Source: Taeniopygia guttata
Taxonomy: Eukaryota; Chordata; Aves; Passeriformes; Estrildidae
NCBI RefSeq assembly: GCF_048771995.1
Contig: NC_133024.1
Coordinates: 6,274,001 to 6,338,000 of the forward strand
DNA length: 64,000 bases
Direction of reading: 5' to 3'
The notes below the pieces were generated by a model. The model was not told the DNA's origin, did no database searches, and worked only from the letters and a program-made list of their open reading frames with translations. Below are positions 11,731 to 25,817 of this stretch, one piece after another. Position 1 is the first letter of the stretch. Each line of letters begins with the position of its first letter. Position numbers and translations under genes: made by a program.

Positions 11731-14700
11731 TTACCATTTGGAAACAGAGGAAAGCAGACATATTAAATATACATTTACTAAGAAAAGAAAATCCCACACC
11801 AACCCAAGGAAATAACTTTTCTGCTCTCTGAAGATTTCAAGTGTCTGTATGCACATGAACAAATAAAATCTGCACAGTACATCATGCTATTATTTCAATT
11901 TATATTCAGCATCCTATTTTCAGTGAAATTTAACCCATGCCTGTTTTCAAGGACAAGCACTGGCATTTGCATGGCCATATTTCTTTACTTCAACACACAA
12001 ATCTCATCAGAAAATAAGTTCTTATTAGTATTAAGTACAAAAGTAGTTTTTTACCCCCAAAAGATTAACTACCACTTTTACAAATTTTTCTAATCCAAGT
12101 AAATGTATGGAAAGAATTCCAATAAGGTTTTTAATAATTCTCTTAATGCACTTTCCTTGCTCTGAACCTTGGGAGTGTGTTCTGCTGTAGTATCTACCAT
12201 CCACATGAATGTACTCAACTCTTTATCCACATTAAAGATATTTTAAAGAAAGTTGCACTTGATTAAGACTTCTCAATTATTAAATTAACCATATGATACT
12301 TTTAATATCATTTCCAAGAAAGAATGCCATAAGCTCTTTCCCAGTTTTGAGTATGCAACACATAATCATAAGGTGAAGCCTGTAGCTTCCATTTTAAAAG
12401 AAAATAGTTTTAGAAACAATGGGTACAAAATATATGAAACTACTTTTCCTCCTGAATTTATTATTTAGGGCAGAATAAGCACAAATAATAAATGAAATGC
12501 ATATAAATATAAAACACGTGACACTGCCTGGCTTTTGTAATGCTAAATTTTATAAATTGTTATATTTCAGTGATGAACATTTTGTTTCCTGGAACAGATT
12601 TTAGAAACCTTTAAATCCTTACCAAAACATCTGCATGACATTCATTATTCCAGGACTTACACTATACTTCCTGTATTTCTGTGTTCAGCTGTAGGATGAA
12701 AGTCAGAAAACAGACTCCTTAAGATACATTCATCCCAAGTAATCTCTAGGACATAGATAATTTTTGGAACTACATGAAAGCAATCAATCTTCAAGTAATA
12801 TTTTGCACTTAAATTACATGACATTAAAACATTGGCATTGCCAGATAAATTCTCCAAAATCTCATTTATCTCAGTGCAGTGTGGTGTGATGTTTTGTTTT
12901 TTCCCCCCAGTTCAATTATTTGAAGTAGTGGTTGGTTTTAAAAAGCAGAAAGCCTTCTTATTAAGAAAAGGAAGACACTATTTTTTTTTTTTTCATAATT
13001 TACACATTTTTTTAAGGTGAATATTCACAATTATGATTTTTCCTCTTTTTCAACTAATGGTAAATCTTCCTGAAGAGTGAGGAAAAGCAAAGTTTTGAAG
13101 TTTAAAATTCAAGTAAAATATACTATCACCCTACAGTGTTTCTTTAGAGTTTAAAACATTGCTTAATTCTTAAAGGAGATTAATCTATGACACAGAGTGT
13201 ATTTTCTTTCATGTCATCAGGCGTGCACTGTTTCACAGATAGAAATGTTATCCCTTATGTAATACTTAAGTAATGTTTTTCCTGCCAGGTGCAAGATTCA
13301 GCTTTAAGACTTATTTCTGCCATTTCAAATTTTTAGGGAGAGTGATTTCAGGATATTTTACAGCCAAAATATTTACTTGAAGAGTATATAATAGCAGAAG
13401 CTCTTCTGAATCCAAGATCACATTGTTGTAAATAAATAAGTTTGGCTAGAGGTGGCAGCTGGTCCACAAATGCTGCTAAAGAAACATAAACTTACATTTA
13501 CAGGGGTGGAAATGTGCACACTAGTCTGAAATAGAAAATGCATTAAGTGAGTGCTTAATTCTGGAGTAAAAACATTGAGTGTATCTGGGTATTTCCAGAC
13601 TCCAGTCAGGCTTCCCAAGGCCAGTTCTGCTGGCCCTGAAATTCTTATGTTAAACACCAAAAAGAGAGCTACTGAGATTACAGCATGAAATGTGATTTCT
13701 GTGAAGCTGTTTCAGCCAGTAAGTGTGACATTTTAAAGCTTTCAAATTATTTTGGTTCTATCAAAGCTTTTTTTCTGTGATCAAAACAAAGGCACTCAAC
13801 TATTTAGCTGATAATAATATTCTCATTTCCTGCCCTATCAACTAATTGATCAATGACAAACTGTTACCTTAGTATTACTATAATGGGTTATGATTTAGCC
13901 TTGTTCTTCAGTAGATTATTCTCTTTTTTTTTTCCTATATTTTGAATTCATTTAAATACAGCTAAACTATTTAGGTTTTAAGAATTTGGAAGCAAAGTTT
14001 TCTTAAAATTTCTTAATCAAGATTCTGTTTATCAGTTGAAGCATTTATCATGACCAAACATCAGGTAATCAGGATTCAGTAATGTAAAGGTTACTAAATG
14101 TAAATAAAGTCTTTAGTTTGACATAGAAACAGATTTTCATTAGACATGTAATTTAGCCAACAAATAAAAGATCAATAAGAATACTAGAAACAAAGACCTT
14201 GCAGTTGCTTCCATATCCTGAGTGAGAACTTCAATGAAGAAATATCCATTTTTGGAAATTCGTGCAAACATTATATTGTTTCCCAGTATAATGAATTCTG
14301 TTACATTCCAACAGGTATTATTTTAGACATACAGACTTCCAACCAAAGAGGGGAACGATGTTTTAGAGTCAAGATCCTGTATTGCACAAGTCAGTTCTAG
14401 TCCTAGATCTACACTACAAATCTCTGAACCAAAAGAAGTCAAAACCACTCTTTAAATATGCTGAGAAATTAGCAATATCAAAGAAGGAAAGAAAAAAGAA
14501 AGAAAGAAAAATGAGATCCTAAAAGAAAAAATCCCTATTTTGTGTATGTCACCAGTATATATGCTTCACCAGATTAGGAATATATAGGTTATGCTCTACT
14601 TCCCAAACTGAGATAGAAAAAACATTGGTGTTGATTTCAGAAGGTATTTCATTGATTTAAAACCTTACTGGCAGAGCACCGTGTAATAGTCAAATTCTTT

Positions 14701-15163
14701 GTACTATAAGTCCAGATTGGTGAAATTTGTTCTGGGCAATTCTTATTCCCCTATCTAAGCACTTTCTGTAATAATAAAAAGCAGCAGGGAACCTATGGAA
14801 GAGAAATAAATTCAACATCAACCATCAACAGAAATACAGCCATGGGAATGTATTATGGATTCATCTTTGGAATATCAATAAAAATAAATGCTGTCATAAC
14901 ATCTGCTCCATGTTTTATGTCTCAGCCAGAAGTGGCCCCTCCAACCAAACAAGTAAGTTTAAACTAAGCATATATTTTCTGTGCATCTTATTTTCCAACT
15001 GTCACCTGCTCTCTTGTTTAAATGGATGTTAACAAGATAAAAAAATGCTTTATATTTGTCATTTATTTGACTGAACAGTTTATTATGCCACATTTTCACT
15101 GTACTCTATTGATTAGACAGCTTCGTGGCATCTACAGACCCAAACCAACAGAACATTTTAAAA
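11731..15163. other. Intergenic, no gene recognised
   Basis: AT-rich DNA. A T-run lies at about 12981-12993 and a purine-rich GAAA patch at about 14481-14511. No exon, RNA gene or repeat family recognised. Confidence 0.6.
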
Positions 15164-15360
15164 ATGGAAGGTGTCTCTGTATTTCACCTCGTCCAGTCCT
15201 CTGCTCAGAGAACACGGGCATGGGGCAGGGTGCCCAGAGCAGATTGAAAGCACATCCATGGACAAAAATACCTCTTAGGGCAGCCTGTTCAACAGCTTTT
15301 GTTACAGGAGAAACACTCTCCCTCCTCCCCTCTAATAAGCCCTGAACAATTCTCAGTTTG
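15164..15360 (-). mobile_element. Degraded CR1 LINE fragment, minus orientation
   Basis: Weaker but ordered matches to reversed CR1 3' UTR: TGGAAGGTGTCTC, CGTCCAGTCCTCTGCTCAGA, GGGTGCCCAGAGCAGATTGA, CTCTTAGGGCAGCCTGTTC and CTCAGTTTG. The 3' terminal ATTCTATG motif is lost, so this is an old copy. A chance open frame (15022-15345) overlaps it. Confidence 0.75.
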
Positions 15361-17020
15361 CTGAAAGTAGGCTGGAAAATAGCACAATATGTATAATCTT
15401 CTATTAAGCTTTTGAGAATTTAGGAGAAATTAATGAAGCAGATGTGCAGTAAAATGCAGGAGGCCACATGAAATCCATCAGTGTTATGGATAATGGTGGA
15501 AAAATTGACTGTATACATCAAATTTGCAATGTCTTGCAAATGAGGAGCAACTTAAAGCCAGTTTAACAAGCTGGCATTTTTTACATACTTCAGAATAATA
15601 TAGAGCAGCTGAAGTGCTGATATAGCTTTAAATAAAAACTTATATGAATAAAGAAAAATTAATTTTGCTATCATTGCCTGCATCATTGCCTCTATTAACT
15701 GTCTGCTGCAGCTCCTGAAGAGCTGGTGTCAGTGTTTCTGCATTGAGTTTACTGCAACACAGCTAAAACACAGAATTGTTTTTAGTGTAAAAATGTGCCT
15801 GTTTGGTCCTGAGCACTCACAGAAACCCCCTGTGAAGTACAGTATGTCCTCAGAGTCCACAAAATGCTTGGCTACCCAGGGGATTACTTGCATGCCTCCT
15901 GTTAGAGGCCACATTGCTGGGTAGTATTTATTTATACCTTCTTACTTGTTAATTTTAATAGATAAGTACATTTTAAAAGCAATAGCCAATTGATCAGTGA
16001 ATAGTGCTACATAAAAAAACCCCCATAAAACAAACCAAAACAGATTACTCAAACCTGTGGTAAAATTTATTAATCTTTTGTTGTCTCATTATGCTTGGAT
16101 AGCTGTTCCTCAGATGGTCTGCAACATATGAATGAACAGTTCTATGGGTTCAAAGACTGATAACATTAATTTTTTCATTTACTTCACATTCATTATTTCA
16201 ATGTCCCCCAGAGAGCACATGTTGAAAGAATTTCAGGAAACCTTATATTATTGCTATTAGCTACAAATGGTCATCAGTGTAACAAGTGGGTTTCTGAGAA
16301 GAAAGTCAAGGGATAGTCCGACAGTTGACAAACAGCTGTTATATGGTTGCATATATTCAACTATCTAATTTAAACTATATGAGTTAATAAGACTTAGCAG
16401 AATACTTACTGGAGAATCTTTTATCACAGTAGCCATTTGATTAATAAAATATGTAGGCCTTTGATTAATAAAATTCTTCTGCACTTTTCTGGAAAATGAG
16501 GGGAGAGAAAGGCATAAAATTAAGGACAAAGTCAGAAATGTTCCATGGAAATCAGGTGTCTTAAGAAATTGTTCATTTGAAATCCAAACCAGCAATATAT
16601 TTGACTTATGATCTGTCAAATATGGATATCTAGCAAATTAAAATGGGGGTTTATATCTTTTAAGTACTTGTAAAATTCAGATTTACATGAGGCTCTCTGT
16701 TTAACATCGTGGTGGATCAATGTTAGTGCAAACAAAAGCATTCACTGGTGTGTAATTGGGCATGAGGTTTTCATGAAGATTTGCAGCCCAGAGGAACTCA
16801 CTGTGGGATCCCAAACAGCATTTTAGTGGGATTGTAACAACTGTAAAGATTTTATCATAATAATTAAAGCAAGGTATGGGAAAGGTTGAACTCTGTTCAA
16901 GCGTGTACAGAAACTATTGTTCCTGTTGTTTAGATAAAACGTGCAGCTTGACTTAGGTAATTGTTTACATGACTCAGAATAAAACAAGCAGAATGCTGCA
17001 GTCATCCCTGCATCAATTAT
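15361..17020. other. Intergenic, no gene recognised
   Basis: AT-rich DNA. The string TTTGATTAATAAAAT occurs twice about 24 bp apart (near 16436 and 16460), a minor local duplication. Nothing else recognised. Confidence 0.6.
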
Positions 17021-17375
17021 TGTAGCAGCATGGGATGATCATGATCCAGGGAGGCCACTTCCAGCAGCAGGGAAATCAGATGAGACAAGGCTCTTTTTTG
17101 TTTAGCAGGGGAGTTCATTTTATTCCCTCCTGCCCCACCTGTGCCGAGGGGAGCAGGGGGCAGAAGCCCAGGAGCAAAGCCCAGAGAACCCAGAGCTGAG
17201 AGCAGAGCAGAGACGTAGAGAGGAAAGCAGACCCAGGGCTGTGATTTTTTATCAGGTGTCCCATGGGAGGAGCCTTAAAATCAGATTACAGCCTCCTCAG
17301 AACGGGAAGGCTCCACAAATTACTGGTTTGGGAGTCCTGCTCTGGGTAAGATAATACTTCTGTTATGCCCACACA
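17021..17375 (-). mobile_element. Probable solo LTR, minus orientation
   Basis: The plus strand starts TGTAGCAGCATGGG at 17021 and the segment can be closed at ACACA (17375), giving TGT...ACA ends on the minus strand. On that strand a TATA-like TGATAAAAAATC (near 17247-17258) precedes an AATAAA in GGGAATAAAATGAAC (near 17116-17130). The part between them is GC-rich, as in many bird LTRs. No matching target-site duplication was found, so the edges are provisional. No internal viral sequence flanks it. Confidence 0.6.
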
Positions 17376-17800
17376 ACCTGGAGGATGAAGCACCATATAT
17401 GAATAAAAAGAAAGCCCTGATCAGTCTCTTACTGAAGCTGTTCTGTAGCCTTATGCTGCAGTACCACATATCAGGTTTTAGAAGGTTTTTTTTTCACATG
17501 CTGTTCTGTATGTTAGCTTTGTCATGGAAGAGATTTTCATAAATAGTACTGTACTGAACTTATAGAACAAGTTAAAAAGTGTTCAGTAATTCTAGTTCTC
17601 CCTTCTTGCCCTGATATTTTTCTAGTTATCAAGGTTTTGCTAGATATTTTTTTATTATTTTCCTTTACTTGTCACTCATGTTCAATAACACATTGTCATC
17701 AGCCAGATCAGGAGGTAACTCTATAAAGGGTACATCTGAAAACTGGCAGCTGCATAACACAATCTGAAACCCAGACAACAATCTCACATATAAGGAGCAC
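17376..17800. other. Intergenic, no gene recognised
   Basis: AT-rich DNA between the LTR and the T-tract. Nothing recognised. Confidence 0.55.
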
Positions 17801-17806
17801 TTCTTT

Positions 17807-17838
<32 letters not shown>

Positions 17839-17843
17839 TTTTT
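17801..17843. repeat. Poly-T tract of about 43 bp
   Basis: Nearly pure T run interrupted only by single C bases near its start and middle. On the minus strand it reads as poly-A. No poly(A) signal or mRNA-like sequence lies next to it on that strand, so I read it as a simple repeat and not as the tail of a retrocopy. Confidence 0.95.
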
Positions 17844-18503
17844 GCAAAAATGTGTAATTTGCAAGGTGTTAGTCAGATTTTAGATTGCTTTCCAGGTAAC
17901 TTTTAAGTTCTGGAGAAGTCCTGTAGACAGTAGTCTCCCTTCTCTGGGAGGAAAGTGTTTTCACTGCCAAAGTGCTACTGCTTTTGGGTGTGGAAAAGAA
18001 ACAGTGAACTGTAATTCTTTCTAACTCTTCACTTGAGAAAACAATTTCTCATTTGTTTATGCAACCTCTATGACACTGAATATTTTCATCAGATTCCTGT
18101 GACAAAATTGTACTTTGGAGTATGTTTTCAAACTGTCAATAGATACTAACAAAACCTGGCATCTTACACAGCAATTTCAAGTCTTTATTAAAAATGTTTG
18201 TTTCTACCATTTCCTGGATGTTATTTTGGACATTTCATTCTTTCTACTTGGAAGCCTTTACACTGGGATCCTAGAAGCACTTGTATCTGAATCCCAAAAA
18301 GTTGCATGACTTATTCTTTCTGTCCTCTATGGTTTCAAGTTATAGTCAAGCAGGATTTTGGTTGCTTAATCCTACTTTATTTCTAGCTTGTTTTATAACA
18401 CCATGTATTGTTTGAAATGCTGTGTGAGAAGTAACTTCCACAGGCATGTGTTTGGATACTCGTTAGAAGCAGCAACGTGGCTGAGTCCTGTAGATCAGAG
18501 TCC
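17844..18503. other. Intergenic, no gene recognised
   Basis: AT-rich DNA between the poly-T tract and the long CR1. No exon, RNA gene or repeat recognised. Confidence 0.55.
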
Positions 18504-19300
18504 GCAGAATGACAGAATGGCTGAGGTGGGAAGGCAGCCCTGGAGATCAGCTTGGCTGCTCAGTTAGGACCACCATGCTCAGAATCATTTCCAGATATCT
18601 TCAAAATAACATAAAGGTGACTCCACAAACTCCCTGAGTGATTTTATCCAGTGTTTGGTCACCCACTCTGTGAACAAAAGTGTTTCCTAATGTTCAGGTG
18701 GAACCTCCTGTCTTTCAGTTTGGACATTGCCTCTTGTCCTGTCACTGGGACCCATGAGAAGAGCCATGAGCTCCCATTTTTTTCACTCTCCCTACAGATA
18801 TTTGTGTCCACCAAGGGCTCCCCATAGCATTTATTTGCCCAGGCTGAACAACCTCAGATCTCTCAGTCTTTCACTGTAGGAGAGGTGCTCTAGTCTATCA
18901 GTTTTCTGAATGCCAGACTCTCTCCAGTATGTCCATGTCTCCCTTGCAGTGGGGAGCCAAGAACTTCACCCAGCACTCATGATGTGGCCTTGCCACAAGT
19001 GGTGAGTAGAGGGAAAGAATTACATCCCCTGGTGTCCTCTTGACCTGCTGTCCTCCTAATGCAGCCCAGGACATCCTTAACCTTGTTTGCTACATGGGCA
19101 CATTCCTGCTCCGTCCCCAGCTTGGTGCCCACCAGGATTTCCAAGGCAAAGCCACTTTCCATACACTGGTGTCTTCCCCAGGGGAAGGACTTTGCACTTG
19201 TCCTTTTTAAACTTCCTCAGGTTCCTGTTGGCCCATCTCTGCAGCCTGGCTAAGCCTGTGGAAGCCATCACAACCATCTGTTGTTATCAGCCAGTCAAAG
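18504..19300 (-). mobile_element. Long CR1 LINE fragment with ORF2 C-terminus, minus orientation
   Basis: The longest CR1 copy here, about 800 bp. The 3' UTR occupies 18504 to about 18890 and begins CAGAATGACAGAATGGCTGA. Text such as TGTTCAGGTGGAACCTCCTG and CATTGCCTCTTGTCCTGTCA follows. From about 18900 to 19277 the minus strand encodes the end of the CR1 ORF2 protein: LARLQRWANRNLRKFKKDKC, then KVLPLGKTP, then in another frame QECAHVANKVKDVLGCIRRT. These match the family's LQRWAxxNLMKFNKxKCKVLHLG and QCAxVAKKANxILGCIRR blocks. Frame changes and a stop show it is dead. It is 5'-truncated close after the LQRWA block. Confidence 0.95.
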
Positions 19301-22300
19301 CAGGAATTGTGGACATGGAAAGAATTTTAGAAGGGAAAACATAAAATGTCTTCCTAGAAATCTGTTTACTATCACAGCAACTCATCAGAGTGCATTGAGT
19401 AGACTAACTTCAGCAAGAAATGGGTTGAGTGTTTTAAGTACAGGTATCCAAATCCTTTACTCCTAAATTAAGCACTTATATTCAAAAAAATCTGAAATAC
19501 AGCCAAAATTATTCCTGAAATTTGCTGGTTTAAAACAACAGCAAAAGAACTCCTTTGAGTTATGTATTTGCAAATAGTTTTAGAAAGATTTGAAGCCCCA
19601 AAATGGAAGCAAAAAAATACCTCTCTGCTCATACTCAGTGGCAGAAGTGTATTTGTGGGCAATTAATACAGATTGTAAACACAATATTCACTCTGATTTT
19701 TTTTTTTTATTCTGATAATTATTTACATAACACTGTAATGTGTATGGATCTTTAAAATAATTAGAGTGGAAGAAGATAGGGAAAAGGTGGAAAATTCTTC
19801 AACCTATAGGCAACATCTAAAGCTCAAAGGAATAGAAGTTCAAAAAAGAACAGATGTAGGATGAATGTTAATACTGAAGTGTTTGTTGTAACAGATGGAT
19901 TTTGAAGAGAGCAGGGAGTGTGGGGCTACTGGCACATTTTCTTTGTCAGACAATTTGAAATGAAGGCCTTTATGCTTTCTGGCCAGTACGAGATTGTCCA
20001 GGGACATTCACGTGAATAAAAATATTGTTTTCTTTTCTGATTTATCCTAGTTGGTCGTGGGATTAAAAAAACCCCATAATCCCTGTGATTTGCGGTCTGA
20101 GAACATAAATTACTTATAGAAAAGACAAGGAAAGACAGCATAATAACCTGGCTATGTATTTGCTCTTCAAGAACACAGTTGCTGTATCAGTAAGGGACCT
20201 CTTGCAGATCATAAGAAACATTGGATTGAGTAAAATAAGTGATGTAGTGCCCTTTATGTAAAACACTCCTTTCCTGCTCAGATACAAGTTCAATCCAGAA
20301 AGAAATAGTAGAAACAACTGTTTACTGAAATTCAGAATTGAAATTCTTTCAGTTCCTGCTATAGATGATTAACAAATTTTGACAGTGAGGTTTCATAAAT
20401 TCAGGATTTTTTTTCTGTAATTACAGATACTAAAAGTCTAATTCTTTTAAAACTTCATGCAGACCAATTTAAATATCCAATTATGTAAAATTGACCCAGT
20501 CATTGTAAAATTACATTAAGATATTTATTTCTTGTAAATTAGGAACTTGTCTTCACATCAGACTCTAAAGCTCACTATTTTTGAAAAAAAAGAGATTTTG
20601 TACGTCAAAATTAGAACGAAGTAAATATAATTGAAATTCTGAGCTTATTGATCTCAAAGCAGTGAATAGTAAATCTCTTTATGAATCATAATTTAGTATA
20701 GTTTTGCCTCACTCCAAACAACCTTACATTTGTCCTTAGAAAAATGCCATGCACACTTTATTTTTTAGCATGACTACAACACCCATACTCATGGTAGTGC
20801 AGTATCAGACAATCTACTGCTAGGGTTGCTTCTTACCATTTGCAAAAATTGACTTTGTGTCTACAGCACTGACTTGTGCTGATTTCTCCCCTTTTCTTTG
20901 CAAACCAAAGAGTGAGCATGCAGTTAGAAACGGGAAAGATGGGACCTCTGGAAATGCAGCCCTTTGAAATTTATCTTTTTTTCCTTCTTCCTCAGGTCTT
21001 TGTTGAAGGCACTGTCAGTTACTGTGAAAGCTTTCCCCTCACTGTGTGCCCGGTCAGAATGAAGAGGAAGAAATTATTGCTTGATGCTCTTGTTCACTGG
21101 TGCCTAATCAGAATGCTGTAAGGAATTTTTACTTTGTCTCTTAAGGCTTCTGCTGTTTGCTCTAGGCAGTCTCAGGCCCCATGTGAAAATTGACTGGCAG
21201 GTTTTTCCATTAGACTTTTGTGGTTACAGAATACTGCCAAATATAGCAAAGCATGTATATTATGTGCTCTCCTTGAATCACAAAAGGACAGCGATGCACT
21301 GGAATCCTTGCAGCTAGGATTTGCCAGCTTTCTTTCTCTTACTGACTTGAGGAATCCTGGAAAGACTGATAACTTCTGTTTTCACTCAGTTGAACTCCGT
21401 GACACCTCGAAAATATTTCTCTCCTGAGGTGTTCCAGCCAGGCTGGCAGTCACTGTGTCCTAGGCAAGACAAAACACCACTAGTTTTCTTTTTCATTGGC
21501 CACCTGCAGATGAATGGGTGTTTTCTTGGATTACCTGAGCTATGGGAGCTCAGAATCAATATATTCTGCAAGAGCAACCACACTGTATCTTGGTGTTTCT
21601 CATCAAGAAAGTTGAATGCAGGGCAAAAGAAAATCTATATTATGTCTAAAGTTCTGCACACTTTACAATGCAATATTGATGTAAATGATGCATGGCAATA
21701 GATTTCCTGGGCAGACCTGATAATGGTGGTGGACAAGACCTATAGACAACATTTAAATGGGTAACAGAATTAAAAAATGAACATAAATTATTGCATTCAC
21801 TAAAGAAATGCAATTAAAATGCATCATGCAATAGCAGTCAGTTCTAATAGCTGAAATTACCTACTGTCTGAAGAAAAACTTACTATTTTGGTACCATATT
21901 ATACATAAGTCTTAGTCTGTATATTAACAGAATTCTTTTTGTATTCTGAAAGGAAAATACACACTACTTTGATTAGCTGTGGGTGGATTGGTAGAAGATT
22001 CTCTGGTTGCATGTTCATTTTTTCTCTTATATCAACTTCCTAAGGGACCTGCAACTTCTTTCTAAAAATTATTTCTAATTGAAACTTGATATGTAACCTA
22101 TTAGACTATGAGTATGTATAATAAATAATACTTCTACAAAATAAAAAGAAAGGAAAAAAGTAAGAGTATTTTTACTTTATGCTCATCTTTGCCTTCAAGT
22201 AAATACCTTATGACATCAATTTACAAATTGCTTTTTCTAATGGTTTTTAACAGTTCTGTTGCACTTGGAAAATTTAGTGGTTGTTTCTAAAGATGGAGGA

Positions 22301-25300
22301 AGGCAATAGATAGTAACTAACTGAGGAAATTCATAGTGATTTTAAAATTATAATTCCCTGCAATTGGTAAATGTGGGGTTTCCTGATACAGTGTACAAAT
22401 ACATCCTAACAAGTAGACAAATGACTCTGGTTAACGATTTATACACACAAATAATATTTTGAATGCATGATATATATTTTTTAAATAAATATATACAGTT
22501 GAAATGATGAACTGAAAGATTTTTGCATGTGTGTATAGAAGCATATGTACACATTTAGTAATATAAACACAAGAACATTTAAGCAAATATATGGAAAACC
22601 TACATTTTTTTAAATGGATTTTGGTACAAATTGGCTTGATGCAGTTGCTTAGAAAATATTTCAGATACAGTGCTCATCTGAGTATATAAATATAGAAGCA
22701 TTCATTTTGTAAATGTTCAAGCTTTGTATTTTGGTATCATAATTATTCTTTTAGTAAGAGTATTCTAAGTTGTTTTCATAAAATGAATAGTGTCTTGATT
22801 CAGCCCCTCTGCTGTAGGTTTTGCTAGGCAATAGGTTGAATATAGTTTGTTAAACTCTCAATCAATTTTCTTTGCCTAATACATTTAAAATGGTTCTTTT
22901 CAGGATTTTATGTTGTTTATTCCTTTACCCTTTAGTGTTGTACACTGAATGCAAAAAGTCTAACAATTTTACACCATTCTCCTTAATTACATAATTTAAA
23001 ATTATCATGTGTAGGGATTTAAAAATATTTAATCACCTGTATAATCTCAAAGATACAATTGTGGAGAGGAGCTTCAGTTTGCAAGTGACTTAACTATGGA
23101 TTCTGAAAGGGGTGATGGAATTTTTTTTTTCTTTTCTGTTTGCAAAGATAAGTTTTAAACCACCACAATATCTTTTAGAGGAGGCAGCATTGGCTATGGA
23201 CCATAAACTATGAAGGTTTCTGGAATGCATTCCTGACGCTGGTGATGGAGCAGCCTGTGGGTTAAGATAACCTGCTAGAACTGGTATTAAAAACAAGGAA
23301 AGACTGATTGAGGATGTGGGAGTTGGGAGAAGTCTTGCTCATGAGATGGTGAAATGGCACTCTGTGAAAGGGCAAAACTCCCAGGGTGGAATATTGAAGC
23401 ACAAAGTGCAGAATTACTGAAAAATAAGTTATCAAATGTGAATTTAGAGATTAAATGGTTGCTACATCTGTGTAAGTACACAGTAGTACATTGTAGTGAC
23501 ATACTAGTGGCATAGCTGCAGAAAATACTAAGGATCTCAGTATTTTAGTCAAATATTTTTAAAGTCATTCTGTACACAGAAGAACTGAGCCCCACATGCT
23601 CTGATAGTGCTCTGTATTTCTATCCATGGTCTGTCACAAGGGATAATAGCCACAAAATGCAGGGGCAGAAAATGCAGGAAAAGATAATAAGAGCTGCATG
23701 TTTTTCAGGCTCTGTGGAAAGATCTGTTTTAAGAGGAAATTTTCACCTGTTTTCTCCAGCTTTACATAATTTTTAATGTCTCAAAGGGTAGTAGATGGAG
23801 GAGGAACAGAAAGATTCTTGGTGCCAAATCAGACAGCTGTAAAGCCTGTGTCCTCCAAAAAGTCATATATAATTAGTACTTGTCATTGTGAGGAACAGTA
23901 ATTGGTTACTGTGTATAGCAGCACAAAGAAAAAAACATGTGATATTCTTTTTAAATTTTAGAGTGAGAGAAGCTTCGAGCACAATCTAAACTATCTCTTG
24001 ATTAATGATAATAATAGTAGCCTAGAAAAGATGCACACCTTTATTTTAAAGATCAGTGAGACAAAAGCCTAATAGCAAATATTTCCCAGGTGTTTCACAA
24101 GCATCACAACATTTTTCAATTTGTTTTGATTAAATTTCAGAAATCAGCAGCAGAAGCTGTCAGCTAACAAGCATATTTTCAAACAGAGGTTTGTTTTTCT
24201 AATTGAGAATAATATGCAGATACATTTATCTTCTTTCATATGTCCTAGTTGAGTATGAAGGTCTTTATCTGTGTATATGAATATTGCATGCATAAGTGAA
24301 CATTTTCAGTAGGTGTTCAGTAATAAGCATTTTAACTGCAAATTGAGATAACATACAAGCTTTCCCAGAGTAATTGTAAATGGTCCTTTAAAAAATTAAC
24401 TGAGTGATGGTTTTATTAATTAGTCACCAATAGAACAAATGAGTTACTCTGTGCCTGTCAGTATTCCCTACAGAATTTAGTCTCCTTTGAAATATTAAAT
24501 GTGAGATAAATAAAAATTCCTATGCATTATAAAATACGTTTTAAGAAATATTTTATGTTGTAATCCCCTGTTTGAAAGTATTGAATGAGAGATGATTTTT
24601 GAAGATGAGTGGTTTGAGCTGTGTATAGACACACATGAGCTTTGGAATCTTTAATATGATATTGTACCTGATATTGTACAACTTCTGTTCCCTATGGGTA
24701 CTGTGTTAGGGGTAGTTTTAAGATGGAGCAGCTATAGGAAGTGAAGTCAATTTGATATTGATCAGAAATGTCAGTCTTGAGGAGAACAGATAGAACATCC
24801 CACAGCAAAGTCCAGAGCTGGGTTGACAGGACACAACTATGTCACTTAGTAATGGAGAATCCAAGTGGGATGGGCTAAGCAGATAGGTAGAGGTGTGCCC
24901 TCTTTCCCAGTAAAGGCTTCTAACCACCACTCAAGGAAAGAGAACATTTATTTCATCTCACCTGGATGAGCATCATCTTCTTATCATTACTTAGCCTTTC
25001 CACAGATGTATCTGTGTCTTATGCATTATGTAATGCTCCACAGAGACATTTCTCTTATTTGATGATATCAGACCACTTTGAGTAACATAAATTAGGTTTC
25101 CGGGGATCATGCATGTAGTACAAATTGAAATTAAGTGTATTCTTTAATTTTGCATGATGCTTATAAACTTTTAGATTGTATTGCAGCTTCAGGTTCGTTC
25201 CAAAGAAAGAAAGAAAAAAGACAAAAATTAGAAATCGAAGGGAAGAAAATAAAAGGAAAAAGTAACATAAACCCTGGCATTTTGATCATATGTAACAATT

Positions 25301-25689
25301 TATGCTTTGGGTTATAATCACAACATACCACCTTACTTTGGAATGACACTGAAATAATGCAGAAAATATGCTACCTTGTATTTCTCAAGGATTAGTGTGG
25401 ATATCAACATTTCCTGCAGACAGTAGATAATTTAAAGCTGTTGACATCTAGAGGTAATATTGTGTAAGGTAGAAATGTAGTGGAATGAGGAATGCTGTTG
25501 CTACATAAAACCCATGTTTACTGTCTGAACTATTATTGCTTTAACATGTTACTGAAAGGTCAGTCTTAAAGAATAATGGAGAAGCTATTGGAAAGAAGGG
25601 AAATCAATGGAAAAGGACGTATTGCAAATTCATTCCAGCTCTATCTTGTTCATAGGGGATGATAAAGTAGATTTTTTTTCATATTCTTT
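19301..25689. other. Intergenic, no gene recognised
   Basis: About 6.4 kb of AT-rich DNA and the largest repeat-poor stretch in the left half. Open frames up to about 100 codons (21390-21701, plus) overlap others and show no domain. T-runs occur near 19698 and 23119. No exon with convincing splice sites seen. Confidence 0.55.
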
Positions 25690-25812
25690 CCATTGTTTGT
25701 TTCGTTTGGGATTTGGGGCGGGGTGTGTGTGTGTGATTTGGAGGGAAGGGATGTATGTGTGGTTTTATTTGTTTGTTTAATTTGGGTTTTGCTTTTTGGG
25801 GTTTTTTTTTTT
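25690..25812. repeat. G/T-rich low-complexity tract with short TG repeat
   Basis: The plus strand is almost free of C here. It contains a (TG)n run near 25722-25735, many GTTTG and GGGG words, and a T-run just before the next LTR. It ends exactly at the ATAAT target site of the LTR at 25818. Confidence 0.8.
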
Positions 25813-25817
25813 ATAAT

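Noticed and set aside
17801..17900. Poly-T tract as the tail of a minus-strand processed pseudogene
   Set aside because: No poly(A) signal or mRNA-like sequence follows on the minus strand and no flanking target duplication was found.
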